Positions 1-13,400 are shown, counted from the first letter of the stretch. The stretch is 64,000 bases of DNA from Allolobophora icterica (GCA_963556255.1 OY744605.1:746352-810351), one strand, 5' to 3'. The notes: generated from the letters alone by a model not told the origin. A program made the numbers and translations.

Positions 1-117
1 AATAATAATAATAATAATAATAATAATTATAATAATAATAATATAATTAATAATAATAACACCATATCTCCGGAATAATTTTGACCACCTGAGGGATAAT
101 ATTATTATGATCTTTAC

Positions 118-159
<42 letters not shown>

Positions 160-231
160 TTTTGAACTCCTGAGGGATCATATGTACCTCGGGGAAAAAA
201 AATTATTATTATAATAAATAATAATAATAAT
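1..231. repeat. (AAT)n microsatellite tracts
   Basis: Interrupted AAT/ATA arrays (1-58, 117-160, 200-231) separated by short unique spacers. They may be tails of retroposons, since other SINEs in this window end in (ATT)n, but no SINE body is recognisable here. Confidence 0.9.
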
Positions 232-550
232 CAGTGGCATCAGTATAGGGTTGGTGTCACCAAATGTGGTAAGTCATGGACTCGTAGTGTCACCCCCATT
301 AGAAAGTTCAAAAAAGTCAATTAGCATAGAGTTTCAGCTTTAGGTAAATTGATATTGATGCAGTAGGCCTACATGTCAGCTGGGCTTATGAAAAATGTTA
401 TCTGTCATTGTTAATTTAAAAATAATAAATTTCTGCTGAAACTCTGCACACAAATTTTTGAGACAGTCATTTTGTCATTTTGGTACCACCCCTCTGAAAG
501 TGTCAGCCGGTGCGGCCTGCATCCCCCGCATTCCTCTAGTGACGCCACTG
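232..550. mobile_element. MITE, hAT-like termini, inserted in (AAT)n
   Basis: The left end reads CAGTGGCATCAGTATAGGG and the reverse complement of the right end reads CAGTGGCGTCACTAGAGGA, about 15 of 19 identical. Both ends abut AAT repeats, so the target duplication is hidden in the microsatellite. There is no transposase ORF. Termini beginning CAGTGGCGT are typical of hAT elements; the family call is inference. Confidence 0.6.
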
Positions 551-585
<35 letters not shown>

Positions 586-1183
586 CAGTGCTTTTTTCAG
601 CCGGAACGCGCCGGTACGGCGTTCCGGCACCTTTTTCAGCTACTAAAAAATAATTTATTTATTTTAATAATTAAAACAGTAATTTACTTATTGCCGGTCT
701 AGTCGATAGCAAATATCAAATTCTAGTGGGTGTTGTGTAATTGCTGAACTTTATATCTTATTGTCTGGTGGAATTTGGGTTTCATTTGTGGGGCACTTGA
801 TTAAAGACAGACGGGGATGGCTTGATTGTATTGATGAAAACGCGCAATGACCTGCAGTGACTTCTTAAAATCTGACTTTCGTGATTAGAATGAATTTAGA
901 ATTTCATTGTTTCCTTACTTGGATGTAGATATTTCAATTTCGCAGCCGATCTGCGTTTTAACCCAGAAAGTGTGGCAGACATAGCGCTTTACCAGAGCAT
1001 GTACTCTGGTCAGAATTAAGTTCTGACTTCTGTGGCGCCAGGTTGTAACGTTCAAGTCAACAAAGGACTGAGTACCAAAATCTAGGAACTGATGTCAGTT
1101 TGACTGATTTTTCTGACAGATATTTGCTTCTCTAAATTTACCAATTTGTTTCAAGATTATTTTGTAAAATTTTATGCAGATAT
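551..1183. other. Non-coding upstream region with a transposon end
   Basis: An (AAT)n tract (551-585) is followed by CAGTGCTTTTTTC and a CCGGAACG-rich palindromic stretch (about 587-640). The same terminal sequence recurs inverted at 16425-16488, so it is one end of a dispersed DNA transposon; I could not find its partner end here. Nothing recognisable at 700-1183. Confidence 0.45.
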
Positions 1184-1650
1184 GGGGTCGTCCATTAATT
1201 ATGTCAACAAAATGGGGGAGGGAGGGGATTTGAAAAGTTTCACAATTCTTGACAGGGGAGGGGTGTTCAAGGCAAATTGATGTCAACAATTATTTAATTA
1301 AAAAGCAACCATAGAATCGGAATCAGAAAGTCTTTATCAGTGATCTATTTCTTTTTGTTTGTAATTTAATCACATGCGATATTTTCTTCGTTTGAAATTA
1401 TCTTGTTTGTTGTTCCGTGATTATTCAGAAAATGCGCTCCATAATCTCTTAAATGCGAATATCCTGGGTTCTTTTCAAAAATCTTATATTTTGAGTTTCT
1501 TTTCGACGGAAAAATATTGGGGGTGGGGGAAATTTGTTTTGACATAATTTTGTTAGGGGGATCCTTGAATGCTTGACAGTTGTTGACAAGGATCGAGGAG
1601 GGAGGGGGTCAAAAACTGCCTAAAATTTGTTGACAATTAATGGACGACCC
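1184..1650. mobile_element. MITE with GGGTCGTCCATTAATT ends
   Basis: Inverted terminal repeats GGGTCGTCCATTAATT at both ends, then TGTCAACAAA and purine-rich GGGGGAGGGAGGGG blocks. About 467 bp and non-coding. Related in terminus and layout to the elements at 7176 and 12228, which have TTA target duplications; here the flanks do not show a clear duplication. Likely non-autonomous PIF/Harbinger-like (inference). Confidence 0.65.
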
Positions 1651-1793
1651 GTATGTTAAACAGCAATTCGTAAAAGTTTTTGGAATATTTTTGCATTTGC
1701 TTTGTTGGGTTTCACATTTAGATGATATTTATTACTAATTTATTATTAATGAATGAGTTGTTGTAAAATGATGATAATGTGCTAGATGTCATC

Positions 1794-2003
1794 ATGGCCC
1801 ACACTTATAATCGCAATTCAAAAGTAACGAATGACGCTGGATATCATCCTCACCATCGCAACGGAATGAAACGGAAGGCGCCCAGAGACGAACCTTACAT
1901 TAACGCTGAACACTACACCGTTTCCAGCGATGAAGAAGTGATCGACACAACGACAACAACCGCTTCCAAACACACGAATTCCTCAAACAGTGAAGGAGAC
2001 TAC
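1794..2003 (+). CDS. HIPK: HIPK exon 1, N-terminal coding part (partial)
   Basis: N-terminal piece of a homeodomain-interacting protein kinase, a nuclear Ser/Thr kinase of the DYRK/CMGC group that regulates transcription factors and corepressors. The ATG at 1794 has a favourable context (A at -3, G at +4) and opens MAHTYNRNSK. HIPK hallmarks follow: a basic GMKRK stretch, a Ser/Thr-rich linker, and SSNSEGDY, which in HIPKs lies just before the kinase domain. Family similarity stops exactly after GDY (2003); the next bases encode neither the LVQHEVL-like continuation nor the glycine loop, and there is no convincing GT donor. In vertebrate HIPKs this region and the kinase N-lobe share a large exon, so the exon looks truncated here. 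The open frame runs on to 2153 without family similarity. Confidence 0.75.
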
Positions 2004-2412
2004 CGCCGTTCATATCCAAGTTTTATGTTATGGACACATTGGGTTAACATTGGTCCTCTCTGTAAGTCAAAAGAGACATGTATTAGATCAGAGTTTCGAT
2101 TAGGAGAGCATGTCCTGTACTGCGTTGGATCAGTGCTATCATACTTTAGATAGCTTGAACAACTTAACAACGCCAGGACTACCGCACAGGTCTTTAGTTG
2201 TAGAAAATGCATTTTCTATAGTTGTAGAGAATGCATTGTCCTGTTGTAGAGAATGTGTTGTCTTGGTATGGTATGGTATCTGGAAATTTATAAAGCACCT
2301 CTCACAGTGCAAACTATTCAGAGGCGCTGTCAGCCGTCTTGCGCCTTTGTAAACTAGCATTATGATCTTGAAGTGGATACGAGCGAAGACAGGAAGCCAA
2401 TGCAAGACATCA
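2004..2412. other. Intron-like DNA with minus-strand LINE scrap
   Basis: At 2192-2262 there are isolated degenerate monomers of the following minisatellite. At 2265-2412 the minus strand reads LHWLPVFARIHFKI, a motif common near the C-terminus of CR1/L2/Jockey-group reverse transcriptases, followed by a 3' end with the AGAGGCGCT motif also seen at 9660, 58650 and 60260. No kinase N-lobe motif (glycine loop, VAIK, HxDxKPEN, DFG) is present in any frame. Confidence 0.6.
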
Positions 2413-5835
<3,423 letters not shown>

Positions 5836-5839
5836 ATGT

Positions 5840-6535
5840 ATATTCGTTTATTATAAATCAACGAAGGATGACACACCGCATCACAGCTTACAACAGTCTA
5901 AACTCTAAAGCGATAATAGTAATACTGAAATAATAAATAATATCGTATATATTTCCAGTGCTATGACAAAGAAATGTATGTGCTAGCGAGATTTGAGAAT
6001 TAGTCAGATGGATTGAGGATGCTTCTGTATAGAAGGCGGGGGATGAAATTCTTGTCATCCTTTAGTGGAAGAGAATATTCATGTGCACGAGGGCGAAGGG
6101 AATAAGTCCGACGTATTTGCAGTGGAAAGAGGCGGCGGAGGACGTGAGACTCGTTCGAGAGGATAGATCTGAAGAGGCGTTTCTCTGCAGACTAAACACG
6201 TTCCTCAATTGTTGGATTGTCGAACGGTAAGTAACCCAGGCGCTGTGTCCTAGCATGTAAACGTTCGAGCCCTCGCCGGTCTGCAGCTGTCGTCAGGCCC
6301 CACCACGCAGGTACCGCATAAAGCAGTTTAGCTAGCGTAGTAGCTTCTGCCACCACATGCAAGGCGTTGGTAGGAAGCCCATGTGCTCGAAGGATACGGA
6401 GAGCGTGAAGGGAGCCGGAACATGCTGCGATGATTTTGTCAACATGAGCGGTGACACGTAGGTCTTGTCCGAAGGTGACTCCAAGGATGTGCATAGAGTC
6501 AACACCGACCACGTCCTTCAACAAGGCTGCTCAGC
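5840..6535 (-). mobile_element. Non-LTR retrotransposon fragment (RT C-terminal region)
   Basis: Minus-strand frames encode HILGVTFGQDLRVTAHVDKI, ALRILRAHGLPTNALHVV, and AKLLYAVPAWWG, the segment downstream of the RT fingers/palm in many invertebrate non-LTR elements (LGV...HV...LRAHGL...A.PAWWG). It ends near ILPPPSIQ-like codons around 6020 and a short AT-rich 3' end. 5'-truncated and frame-broken. Flanked on both sides by similar CAGACA arrays, suggesting insertion into a microsatellite. Confidence 0.75.
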
Positions 6536-6542
6536 ACATATC

Positions 6543-6820
6543 CTCATGACTAGCATTTGTACACAGATATACAAGCATACACAAAGACATACATACACAG
6601 ACACATACAGAGACAGACACACAGACAGACAAATACAAAGTCAGACAAACACAGACAGACACACACACAGACAAACACAGACAGACAAATACAAAGACAG
6701 GCTAAAACACAGAGACAGACAGACCCGCACACACAGACAGACAAACATACACAAAGACAGACACACATACATAGAGACAGACAGACACATAGACAAACAC
6801 ACAAAGACAGATGCAGATAG
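6543..6820. repeat. (CAGACA)n microsatellite
   Basis: Degenerate ACAGACAGACAC array sharing the distinctive blocks GACAGACAGACCCGCACAC and ACATACACAAAGACA with the array at 5655-5835, which suggests the two were one array before the LINE fragment separated them. Confidence 0.9.
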
Positions 6821-7120
6821 CCTGTATTGTTAATAATGATGTGATTAGCATTGCTGTTGCTTAATAGCTATGAAATATCCTGTTGCCATGTTTTCTGCTT
6901 CAAACGCCTTTTGATCTGATTGCATTCACACAGGTGTTGATTCTTAGACGAGAAGATGATTTGCTCTCATAATTTATTCATGACGCTCATCCATATTCAT
7001 CAGGCGCCAGCTGGTGGACAGAAAACGGATTCAATTAATTCATTTGAAATTCTGAATTTTTGTAGACTTTTTGTGATGTGACATTAAAGAAACAAAAAAT
7101 GAGACTTTATGAAAGCAACA

Positions 7121-8012
7121 TGAGTTACCTGTACCATCTGATTACCTTACCTGTACCATCTAATTAGTTACCTTAGGGGCCGTCCATATATTACGTACGC
7201 AAAAATTCGGGAAAATTTGACCCCCCTCCCCCCGTCCGCAAGCGTACTTTCTTCCCCACCCCCCTGCGTACGTACGCTTGACGCACACCCCCCCCCCCCC
7301 GAGAAGACCAGCCGCAGAAAGTGTCTCTCTGCACTTTAGGCCAGATTGAAGGATGAGTGAGGGCCAATATAGACAAATTATAGGTATCTCGTTCACAGCA
7401 CAGAATAACTGCACATAGCTTTTATATAATGTAATAAAATGCCATCGGACGACTATAGGACAATACAGTTATAAATAGGCTAATGTGGACGTCATAATTC
7501 GAAATTTATTTTGCGTACGTACACATTTCGCCGACCCCCCTACCCCCCGTCCGCACCCGTACGCAAAATCGCCAAAATCCGACCCCCCTCCCCCCTAAGT
7601 GCGTACGTAATATATGGACGGCCCCTTACCTGTGCCATCTGATTAGTTACCTTACCTGTATCATCTGATTAGTTACCTTACCTGTACCATCTGATTAGTT
7701 ACCTTACCTGTACCATCTGATTAGTTACCTTACCTGTACCATCTAATTAGTTACCTTACCTGTATCATCTGATTAGTTATCTTACCTGTGCCATCTAATT
7801 AGTTACCTTACGTGTACCATCTGATTAGTTACCTTACCTGTACCATCTGATTAGTTACCTTACCTGTACCATCTAATTAGTTACCTGTATCATCTGATTA
7901 GTTATCTTACCTGTGCCATCTAATTAGGTGCCTTACGTGTACCATCTGATTAGTTACCTTACCTGTACCATCTGATTAGGTGCCTTACCTGTATCATCCT
8001 TTGATTACTTAC
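7121..8012. repeat. 26-bp minisatellite interrupted by a MITE
   Basis: Unit ACCTTACCTGTACCATCTGA+TTAGTT repeated about 17 times, with T/C, G/A and a few length variants. Three copies lie left of the MITE at 7176-7625 and the rest right of it, so the MITE inserted into the array. It lies in the intron between HIPK exons 3 and 4. Confidence 0.92.
7176..7625. mobile_element. MITE, PIF/Harbinger-like
   Basis: Terminal inverted repeats GGGGCCGTCCATATATTACG extend to TACGCA. TTA flanks both ends (7173-7175 and 7626-7628), the 3-bp duplication expected of PIF/Harbinger. Subterminal C-rich blocks (ACCCCCCTCCCCCC) occur at both ends. Non-coding. Same class as 1184-1650 and 12228-12676. Confidence 0.75.
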
Positions 8013-8087
8013 CTGGACCATCCAATTGCTTACTTTACCATACCAACGTCATAGTTGTAATGTAATGTTCGTAATGTGATATTTCAG

Positions 8088-8272
8088 ATCAATGTTCCAA
8101 TGGACATCGATGGTGCAGAGCTGATCGCAGAAAAGATCGACCGTCGAGAGCTGTTCAATCTTTTGAAGAACATGTTGATGCTCGATCAAGAGCGAAGAAT
8201 AACGCCAAGTGAAGCGCTCCATCATCTGTTCCAGAGGCTCGAACATCTGTATGATTACGCTCAGTGTAACAT
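8088..8272 (+). CDS. HIPK: HIPK exon 4 (end of kinase domain)
   Basis: Acceptor tgatatttcag. Encodes INVPMDIDGAELIAEKIDRR, ELFNLLKNMLMLDQERRITP and SEALHHL, matching the HIPK kinase C-terminus (V/INxxxDxxGxxxxxEKxDRRE, LLKxML.D..RRITPxEaLxH), then HLYDYAQCN. I place the donor at AAC-AT|GTACGT (GT at 8273): the resulting phase-2 end joins exon 5 as CN-I-VMQSFQAMDIC, exactly the family spacing. An alternative donor at 8277 (GTAACT) would put exon 5 out of frame. The exon end is the seed of the following minisatellite. Confidence 0.9.
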
Positions 8273-9200
8273 GTACGTAACTGTAAATAATTATGCTTGG
8301 TGTAACATGTACGTAACTGAATGATTATGCTTGGTGTAACATGTACATTACTGTTAATGAGTATGCTTGGTGTAACATGTACATTACTGTAAATGAGTAT
8401 GCTTGGTGTAACATGTACAATACTGTAAATGATTATGCTTGGTGTAACATGTACATTGCTGTAAATGATTATGCTTGGTGTAACATGTACATTACTGTAA
8501 ATGATTATGCTTTCTGTAACATGTACATTGCTGTAAATGATTATGCTTGGTGTAACATGTACATTACTGTAAATGATTATGCTTTCTGTAACATGTACAT
8601 CACTGTAAATGAGTATGCTTGGTGTAACATCTACATTATTGTAAATGCGTATACTTGGTGTAACATGTACATTACTGTTAATGAGTATGCTTGGTGTAAC
8701 ATGTACATTACTGTTAATGAGTATGCTTGGTGTAACATGTACATTGCTGTAAATGAGTATACTTGGTGTAACATGTACATTACTGTAAATGATTATGCTT
8801 GGTGTAACATGTACATTACTGTAAATGATTATGCTTGGTGTAACATGTACATTACTGTAAATGATTATGCTTGGTGTAACATGCACATTACTGTAAATGA
8901 TTATGCTTTTTGTAACATGTGCATTACTGTAAATGAGTATGCTTGGTGTAACATGTACATTATTGTAAATGAGTATGCTTGGAGTAACATGTACAATACT
9001 GTAAATGATTATTCTTGGTGTAACATGTACATTACTGTAAATGATTGTTCTTGGTGTAACATGTACATTACTGTAAATGATTATGCTTTTTGTAACATGT
9101 GTAATGTACATGTGTAACATGTACATTATGGTAAATGAGTATGCTTGGTGTAACATGTACATTACTGTAAATGATTATTCTTGGTGTAATATGTAAGGTA
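8253..9200. repeat. 36-bp minisatellite derived from exon 4/intron junction
   Basis: About 25 units of GATTATGCTTGGTGTAACAT + GTACATTACTGTAAAT. The first unit is the exon 4 end itself (GATTACGCTCAGTGTAACAT|GTACGTAACTGTAAAT). Each unit thus repeats the last seven codons and the splice-donor position. Most units change GTACGT to GTACAT. Read in frame it gives DYAWCNMYITVN repeats (long open frames on both strands), which I regard as by-products. Confidence 0.95.
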
Positions 9201-9254
9201 TTGTAAATGCTTACAGTCAGTGTAGTTGATTCTGTTTGCCACTTAGATCAGATG

Positions 9255-9310
9255 ATAAGAGACTGAGAGATGATGATGATGACGACGACGACGACGACGA
9301 TGATGAACAA
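9255..9310. repeat. (GATGAC)n microsatellite
   Basis: Short GAT/GAC trinucleotide run, GATGATGATGATGACGACGA and onwards, in the intron. Confidence 0.85.
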
Positions 9311-9395
9311 AAGATGAAAGACTAATAACTGAGCTTTTAATCTGACTAACAGCGTATTTCCTATCGGATCGCTGCCTTGGTCTCTCGTTGTCTTC

Positions 9396-9725
9396 TAGGC
9401 TGCGCTCCATCTTACCTTCGTGACCTTTGCCGCCCGGTGTCCGACGTCGTAGCGCGTCGGGCACTTCGCTCCTCGACCAGAGGGGAGCTCTTGGTCCCAC
9501 GTGCTCGCTCTTCTATTGGGCAGCGCCGGGCTTTCTCAGTTGTGGGTCCCTCCACTTGGAATGGGCTCCCGCTGGAACTGCGATTACTACCTCTGAATAA
9601 TTTGCCTGCATTTCATAAATCGCTCAAATCTTTCTTTTTTAGCCGTGGCTGAGCTGGGAGCGCACCTGAGTAGGTATCTTGAAGGAGCGCTATATAAATT
9701 TTCAGAATGAATGAATGAATGAATG
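9396..9725 (+). mobile_element. LINE 3' end (RT C-terminus), CR1/L2-like group
   Basis: Encodes CAPSYLRDLCRPVSD, LRSSTRGELLVPRARSSIGQ, RRAFSVVGPSTWNGLPLELR, stopping after FHKSLKSFFFSRG. This is the typical C-terminal end of CR1/L2/Jockey-group polyproteins (WN.LP..LR). The 3' UTR ends GCGCTATATAAATTTTCAGA followed by (ATGA)n, the simple-repeat tail expected of this group. 5'-truncated. Minus-strand relatives occur at 2265, 58590 and 60222. Confidence 0.85.
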
Positions 9726-9728
9726 AAC

Positions 9729-9753
9729 TAATAATAATAATAATAATAATAAT

Positions 9754-9796
<43 letters not shown>

Positions 9797-10112
9797 TCTT
9801 TTCTTTAATTAAGCGCCTGCTAACCGCACTGCGCTGTACAGTGAACATACAAATAGTAGAAACGGCAGCCACGCATGGCGCCTTACATACATGTATTATA
9901 GTAGAAGCACATGATAACAGTTTTACAGGAGTCGAATACAACTGTTTTAACGGCAGCCACGCAGGGCGCCAGTCATGGCCTAATACTCACATAGCTACCG
10001 CCGCCATCTAGCGAGTAGAAGGCTGAGTAAACCTTATGGAGGGCTACGGGATTCGATCTTGGTACCTTCTGCACTTCACGCCAGTGTGTTATCAATTACT
10101 CTACGGGCCCCC
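9729..10112 (-). mobile_element. tRNA-derived SINE, minus orientation, (ATT)n tail
   Basis: Reverse complement begins GGGGGCCCGTAGAGTAATTG, passes an A-box-like and a B-box-like element (GATCGAATCCC), continues through a GGCGGTAGC body and ends CTTAATTAAAG followed by (ATT)n, which is the (AAT)n at 9729-9795. A + strand sister copy lies at 61043-61370 with the same head, body and tail. The promoter boxes support a tRNA-derived Pol III SINE. Confidence 0.75.
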
Positions 10113-10247
10113 ATGAGCTAGTGTTCCATTTAGTTGTGATCAGTTGTATCTCTATGGGAGCTATATAAATATCCAGTTACCTTACGTGTTTGGTCTGTTA
10201 TTGTATGGGAACTGCTTAAACGGCCAATAACATTGGTTTGTTGACAG

Positions 10248-10483
10248 AGTGATGCAGAGTTTCCAGGCGATGGACATCTGTCGGAAGACGAAGAGATGCC
10301 ATTAATGATGTCAATGGCAACACAGGAAATGGCGCCTCAGCAGTCGGAGGAGGAGCCGGAGGAGGAGGAGGAGCGGGAGGAAGTGGAGCACCTGCTGGAG
10401 GAATCGTCATGACGAACTTTCTGCCTACCTGCTCTGGAAATATAGCGCTTGCACTTAACAACCACGTCAACGCTCTCAGCCAT
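10248..10483 (+). pseudogene. HIPK: HIPK exon 5, with +1 frameshift
   Basis: Acceptor tttgttgacag, strong donor gtatgt at 10484. From phase 2 it reads VMQSFQAMDICRKTKR, matching HIPK FQxMEICKR just after the kinase domain, then meets TAA at 10303. One base later in frame the sequence continues DAINDVNGNTGNG, a Gly/Ala-rich run, and MTNFLPTCSGNIALALNNHV, which resembles the HIPK THVAP..NLTMTFNNQL segment, ending NALSH. So one extra base lies near 10291-10295. The third frame is open too (Glu-rich) but has no family similarity. Confidence 0.8.
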
Positions 10484-10487
10484 GTAT

Positions 10488-10745
10488 GTCTCTCTCTCTG
10501 TCTGTCTCTGTGTGTCTTTCTCTGTCTGTCTGTATTTCTTTCTGTCTCTTTGTCTGTCTGTCTGTCTGTCTCTCTTTCTCTCTGTATGTGTCTTTGTCTA
10601 TCTGTCTTTCTTTGTCTGTCTGTCTTTCTTTCTCTGTCTGTCTTTCTGTCTCTTTCTCTGTCTGTATGTCTGTTTCTCTCTGTCTGTCTGTCTCTGTCTG
10701 TCTGTCTGTCGGTCTCTCTCTCTGTCTTTCTCTCTGTCTCTATAT
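10488..10745. repeat. (TCTG/TCTC)n microsatellite
   Basis: Polypyrimidine TCTG/TCTC array directly after the exon 5 donor. Overlapping poly-Ser/Leu/Cys open frames are artefacts. Confidence 0.95.
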
Positions 10746-10982
10746 CCTTTTTCTTCCTTCTCTGCCTTTTCATTGATATACAATTGAGTGATAGATGGAG
10801 GAATGAATGCGGGTGGTTCACACGGAGGGAGCGTATAGGGTGATGACAGAAGAGGTCTCACCATATTGACCGGTCACTTGTGTAGAGGGCAGTCATTTTC
10901 TGGACAGGATGACCAGCCTCTTCTCTGTGAGTATGTCATATGACCTTCGTCTTGGACATTGTTGTGCTTTCCTTTTGTACAG

Positions 10983-11175
10983 ATCCCTTCACAGTTCATA
11001 AATCACGCTGGCGCAGGGCACCAGAATGACCCTCTGCACTACATTCAGCCCACCCTCCATCCGGGTCATAGGTCATTTGTCCAGTATCCGTCGGCCCAGC
11101 ATCTCCAGTCACGCATCAATGGAACCAAATATGGCGTTCAGCCAACCGCATCGGATCCATTCCAGTCGTCTTTGT
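10983..11175 (+). CDS. HIPK: HIPK exon 6 (post-kinase region)
   Basis: Acceptor ccttttgtacag, donor GTAAGT at 11176; starts phase 0, ends phase 1. Encodes IPSQFINHAGAGHQNDPLHY, a His/Gln/Pro-rich stretch, and ends ASDPFQSSL, equivalent to the conserved DPFQQTL of the HIPK homeobox-interacting region. The phase joins cleanly to exon 7. Confidence 0.8.
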
Positions 11176-11741
11176 GTAAGTTCAGATGCCTCCTCCTCGA
11201 CTTCCCCTCTTCCTTCTCGACTTCCCCTTTTCTTCCTCCTCTTTCTACTCCTCTTCTCAACAGACCCTTCTTCCTTCTGTACTTCCTCGAGGCTCTTCCT
11301 CCTCTGTTTCCCACAATCGTGCTCCAAGGACTCTTCTATACGAAAACTACCCTATCTGTCATCCTTTAAGAAGGCGTAGAAAGAAGCTCTCGTTATTTGT
11401 TTCCCTCTTGAAGGAATGGTGATATATATGTAAATATATATATATACACATATGTGTGTGTATATATTTATGTGTGTGTGTTTTTTACGATTACGGTTAC
11501 GGAATGAAGCAAACTGCATGTTAATTTCTCGAACGAATTGATTCCTGAGAAAAAACAAAAGTCACAAGTTAAGAACTTAGTTGCCTAAAGGATGAATTTA
11601 TCAAAACGGCTTTGTTTTCGAAACTGAGTCTTGTCAAAGTGAGTAAGTATGCAGTTGGTAGTGGATCGTCCAAATGAGACTGGTTGGACATGCATGGGCG
11701 ACTGACACTGAATCTGTGTATCTGATTTTCTTTTCCGCTAG
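11176..11741. other. Intron 6, simple-sequence rich
   Basis: TTCCTC-rich polypyrimidine stretch (11190-11310) and a TATATG/TGTGTG tract (11425-11480). No gene seen; the overlapping Ser/Leu-rich frames follow from base composition. Confidence 0.5.
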
Positions 11742-11848
11742 ACTTGACATCTCCTCCAATGAACCATCCGACGTATTCGCTCCAGCTGGAAAACGTCGTT
11801 CCGATGGTCGCTCGACCTCCACAGACGCTCCAACTCATCGCCGCTCAG
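11742..11848 (+). CDS. HIPK: HIPK exon 7
   Basis: Acceptor ttttccgctag, donor gtgagt at 11849. From phase 1 it reads LTSPPMNHPTYSLQLENVVP then MVARPPQTLQLIAAQ, equivalent to the HIPK segment with ENAVPIV..AP..QPLQIQ..L.Q. Ends phase 0, matching exon 8. Confidence 0.85.
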
Positions 11849-12084
11849 GTGAGTGACAGAGGGTCACCTGACTGTTTATATAGTGCCTTTGCATTTATAA
11901 TTAAACGGAGTTGGCGTTTGGAAAGAGGCGGGATTGTGGTGGCCAGAGACTGTCCTCAGAGGGCAGTGGAAAATTTGTAAGATTGTCGAGAGAGACAGGA
12001 GGGGTTGAGGATGTGGGCAGTGGTGCCAGCATCTTCAGTTCCTGGTTGGTCTCGATTGCGTTCGAGTAAGGGCATAGAAGAACC

Positions 12085-12200
12085 TTCGATGCTTCTGGTT
12101 CAGTGGTCTGGAATGTTCCTCATGCTCCAGAACTTTCTGTCAAAAGCTTCAGGAAGAAATTAAAGATTTACCTGTTTATGTCATGTAAGTAGGTAAGGCT
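12085..12200 (+). mobile_element. LINE C-terminal relic
   Basis: Reads VWNVPHAPELSVKSFRKKLK then IYLFMSCK and stop, the common terminal motif of CR1/L2-type retrotransposons (WN.LP...., F+..LK..LF). Degenerate upstream. It lies in intron 7. Confidence 0.6.
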
Positions 12201-12227
12201 ACTCTCAGCGCATTTGCCATGGGCTTA

Positions 12228-12676
12228 GGGGTCGTCCATTAAGGACGTCCGCAAAATATGACCTACTTTGGACCTCTCCCTCCCCCTTTGTCCACACTTG
12301 TCCACATTTGACCTAACCCTCCCTCCATCCCCTTTGCAGACGTCCGCACGCCAAAGCCAATTTTTAATGTCGTCATCATTATTTTTACAGTTATTCCAAA
12401 GTGCCTGTGCACATTTAAGTTAGTGACAGTTTGAGTTTAATATCAGGATGTGCAGTAATAAAAGCCTCTAAAGTCGCAGTAAATTATACCATGCATGACT
12501 TTTTGTTTTTCGGGGAATGTTGAAACAAGGTGGTGTCTAAAAAACTACAAAATTTAAAAGTTTAGATGCAGACGTCTGCATTGGTCATAACCCTCCCTCC
12601 CCTTGTCCGCATTTATCCGCATTTCGATGACCCCCTCCCTCACCCCTCATTGCGGACGTCCTTTATGGATGACCCC
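12228..12676. mobile_element. MITE, PIF/Harbinger-like
   Basis: Ends GGGGTCGTCCATTAAGGACG and (reverse complement) GGGGTCATCCATAAAGGACG, both continuing TCCGCAA, flanked by TTA on both sides (12225-12227, 12677-12679). Subterminal blocks are rich in CCCTCCC. Non-coding, 449 bp. Confidence 0.78.
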
Positions 12677-12796
12677 TTAGTTATATCAATGCTTTATAAA
12701 TTTTCTTTATATAGTAATGTTAATAATAATAATGGCGATGATATTGGTAACCGTGATTATCATTTGACTGTTGATGTGATGTCATCTGTGTGTCAG

Positions 12797-12977
12797 GGCA
12801 GTCTGTCGTCATGGCTCGGTCAACAGCAGTTCCTTGTGCCGTCATGGCAACAGGTGCCTGGAATTGCACCTCAGCAACCGGTCCAGCATCACATTGTCGC
12901 GGATATGATGCCATTGCAGACTCTGCGAGAGCCATGGCACTCGACACTCGTCGTTGATAACAGTCATGGATTCTATT
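12797..12977 (+). CDS. HIPK: HIPK exon 8
   Basis: Acceptor ctgtgtgtcag, donor GTAAGT at 12978; phase 0 start, phase 1 end. Encodes GSLSSWLGQQQFLVPSWQQV, PGIAPQQPVQHHIVADMM and LREPWHSTLVVDNSHGFY, matching the HIPK segment QQILLPPAWQQLTGVA...VQHATVIPE...WRN..HGSHY. Intact. Confidence 0.88.
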
Positions 12978-13035
12978 GTAAGTGATTGGTCAATTCAGAC
13001 AGTCACAGTTTGTGCTTGGGCAGGTTTGGTTAGTT

Positions 13036-13400
13036 AGAATCTGTGGGTTTTGATAAGTAAATGTCTGTGGGGTTTTGATAGGTTAATATGTATGGGGTTT
13101 TGATAAGACAATATCTGTGGGGTTTTGATGAGTTAATATCTGTTGGGTTTTGATAGGTTAATATGTGTGGGGTTTTGATAGGTTAATATGTGTGGGGTTT
13201 TGATAGGTTAATATGTGTGGGGTTTTGATAGGTTAATATGTGTGGGGTTTTGATAGATTAATATGTGTGGGGTTTTGATAGGTTAATATGTGTGGGGTTT
13301 TGATAGGTTAATATGTGTGGGGTTTTGATAGGTTAATATGTGTGGGGTTTTGATAGGTTAATATGTGTGGGGTTTTGATAAGTTAATATCTGTGGGGTTT
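13036..13400. repeat. 25-bp minisatellite
   Basis: About 14 units of GTGGGGTTTTGATAGGTTAA+TATGT directly behind the exon 8 donor, with AAGTTAATATC variants at the edges and near-identical units in the middle. Confidence 0.95.

Noticed and set aside
2080..2155. EHVLYCVGSVLSYFR as the start of the HIPK kinase domain (HEVLYS-like)
   Set aside because: Only a few residues match, the frame stops at once and no glycine loop follows.
8155..9162. 335-codon minus-strand and 258-codon plus-strand repeat ORFs
   Set aside because: Both run through the 36-bp minisatellite; open only because the unit has no stops in those frames.
10409..10864. Ser/Leu/Cys-rich and Arg/Asp/Thr-rich ORFs
   Set aside because: Translation of the TCTG/TCTC microsatellite on either strand.
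13040..13400. Interstitial telomere-like repeat (GGGGTTTTG in each unit)
   Set aside because: The G-run occurs once per 25-bp unit in a longer unrelated sequence; animal telomeres are TTAGGG-type, so the likeness is coincidental.
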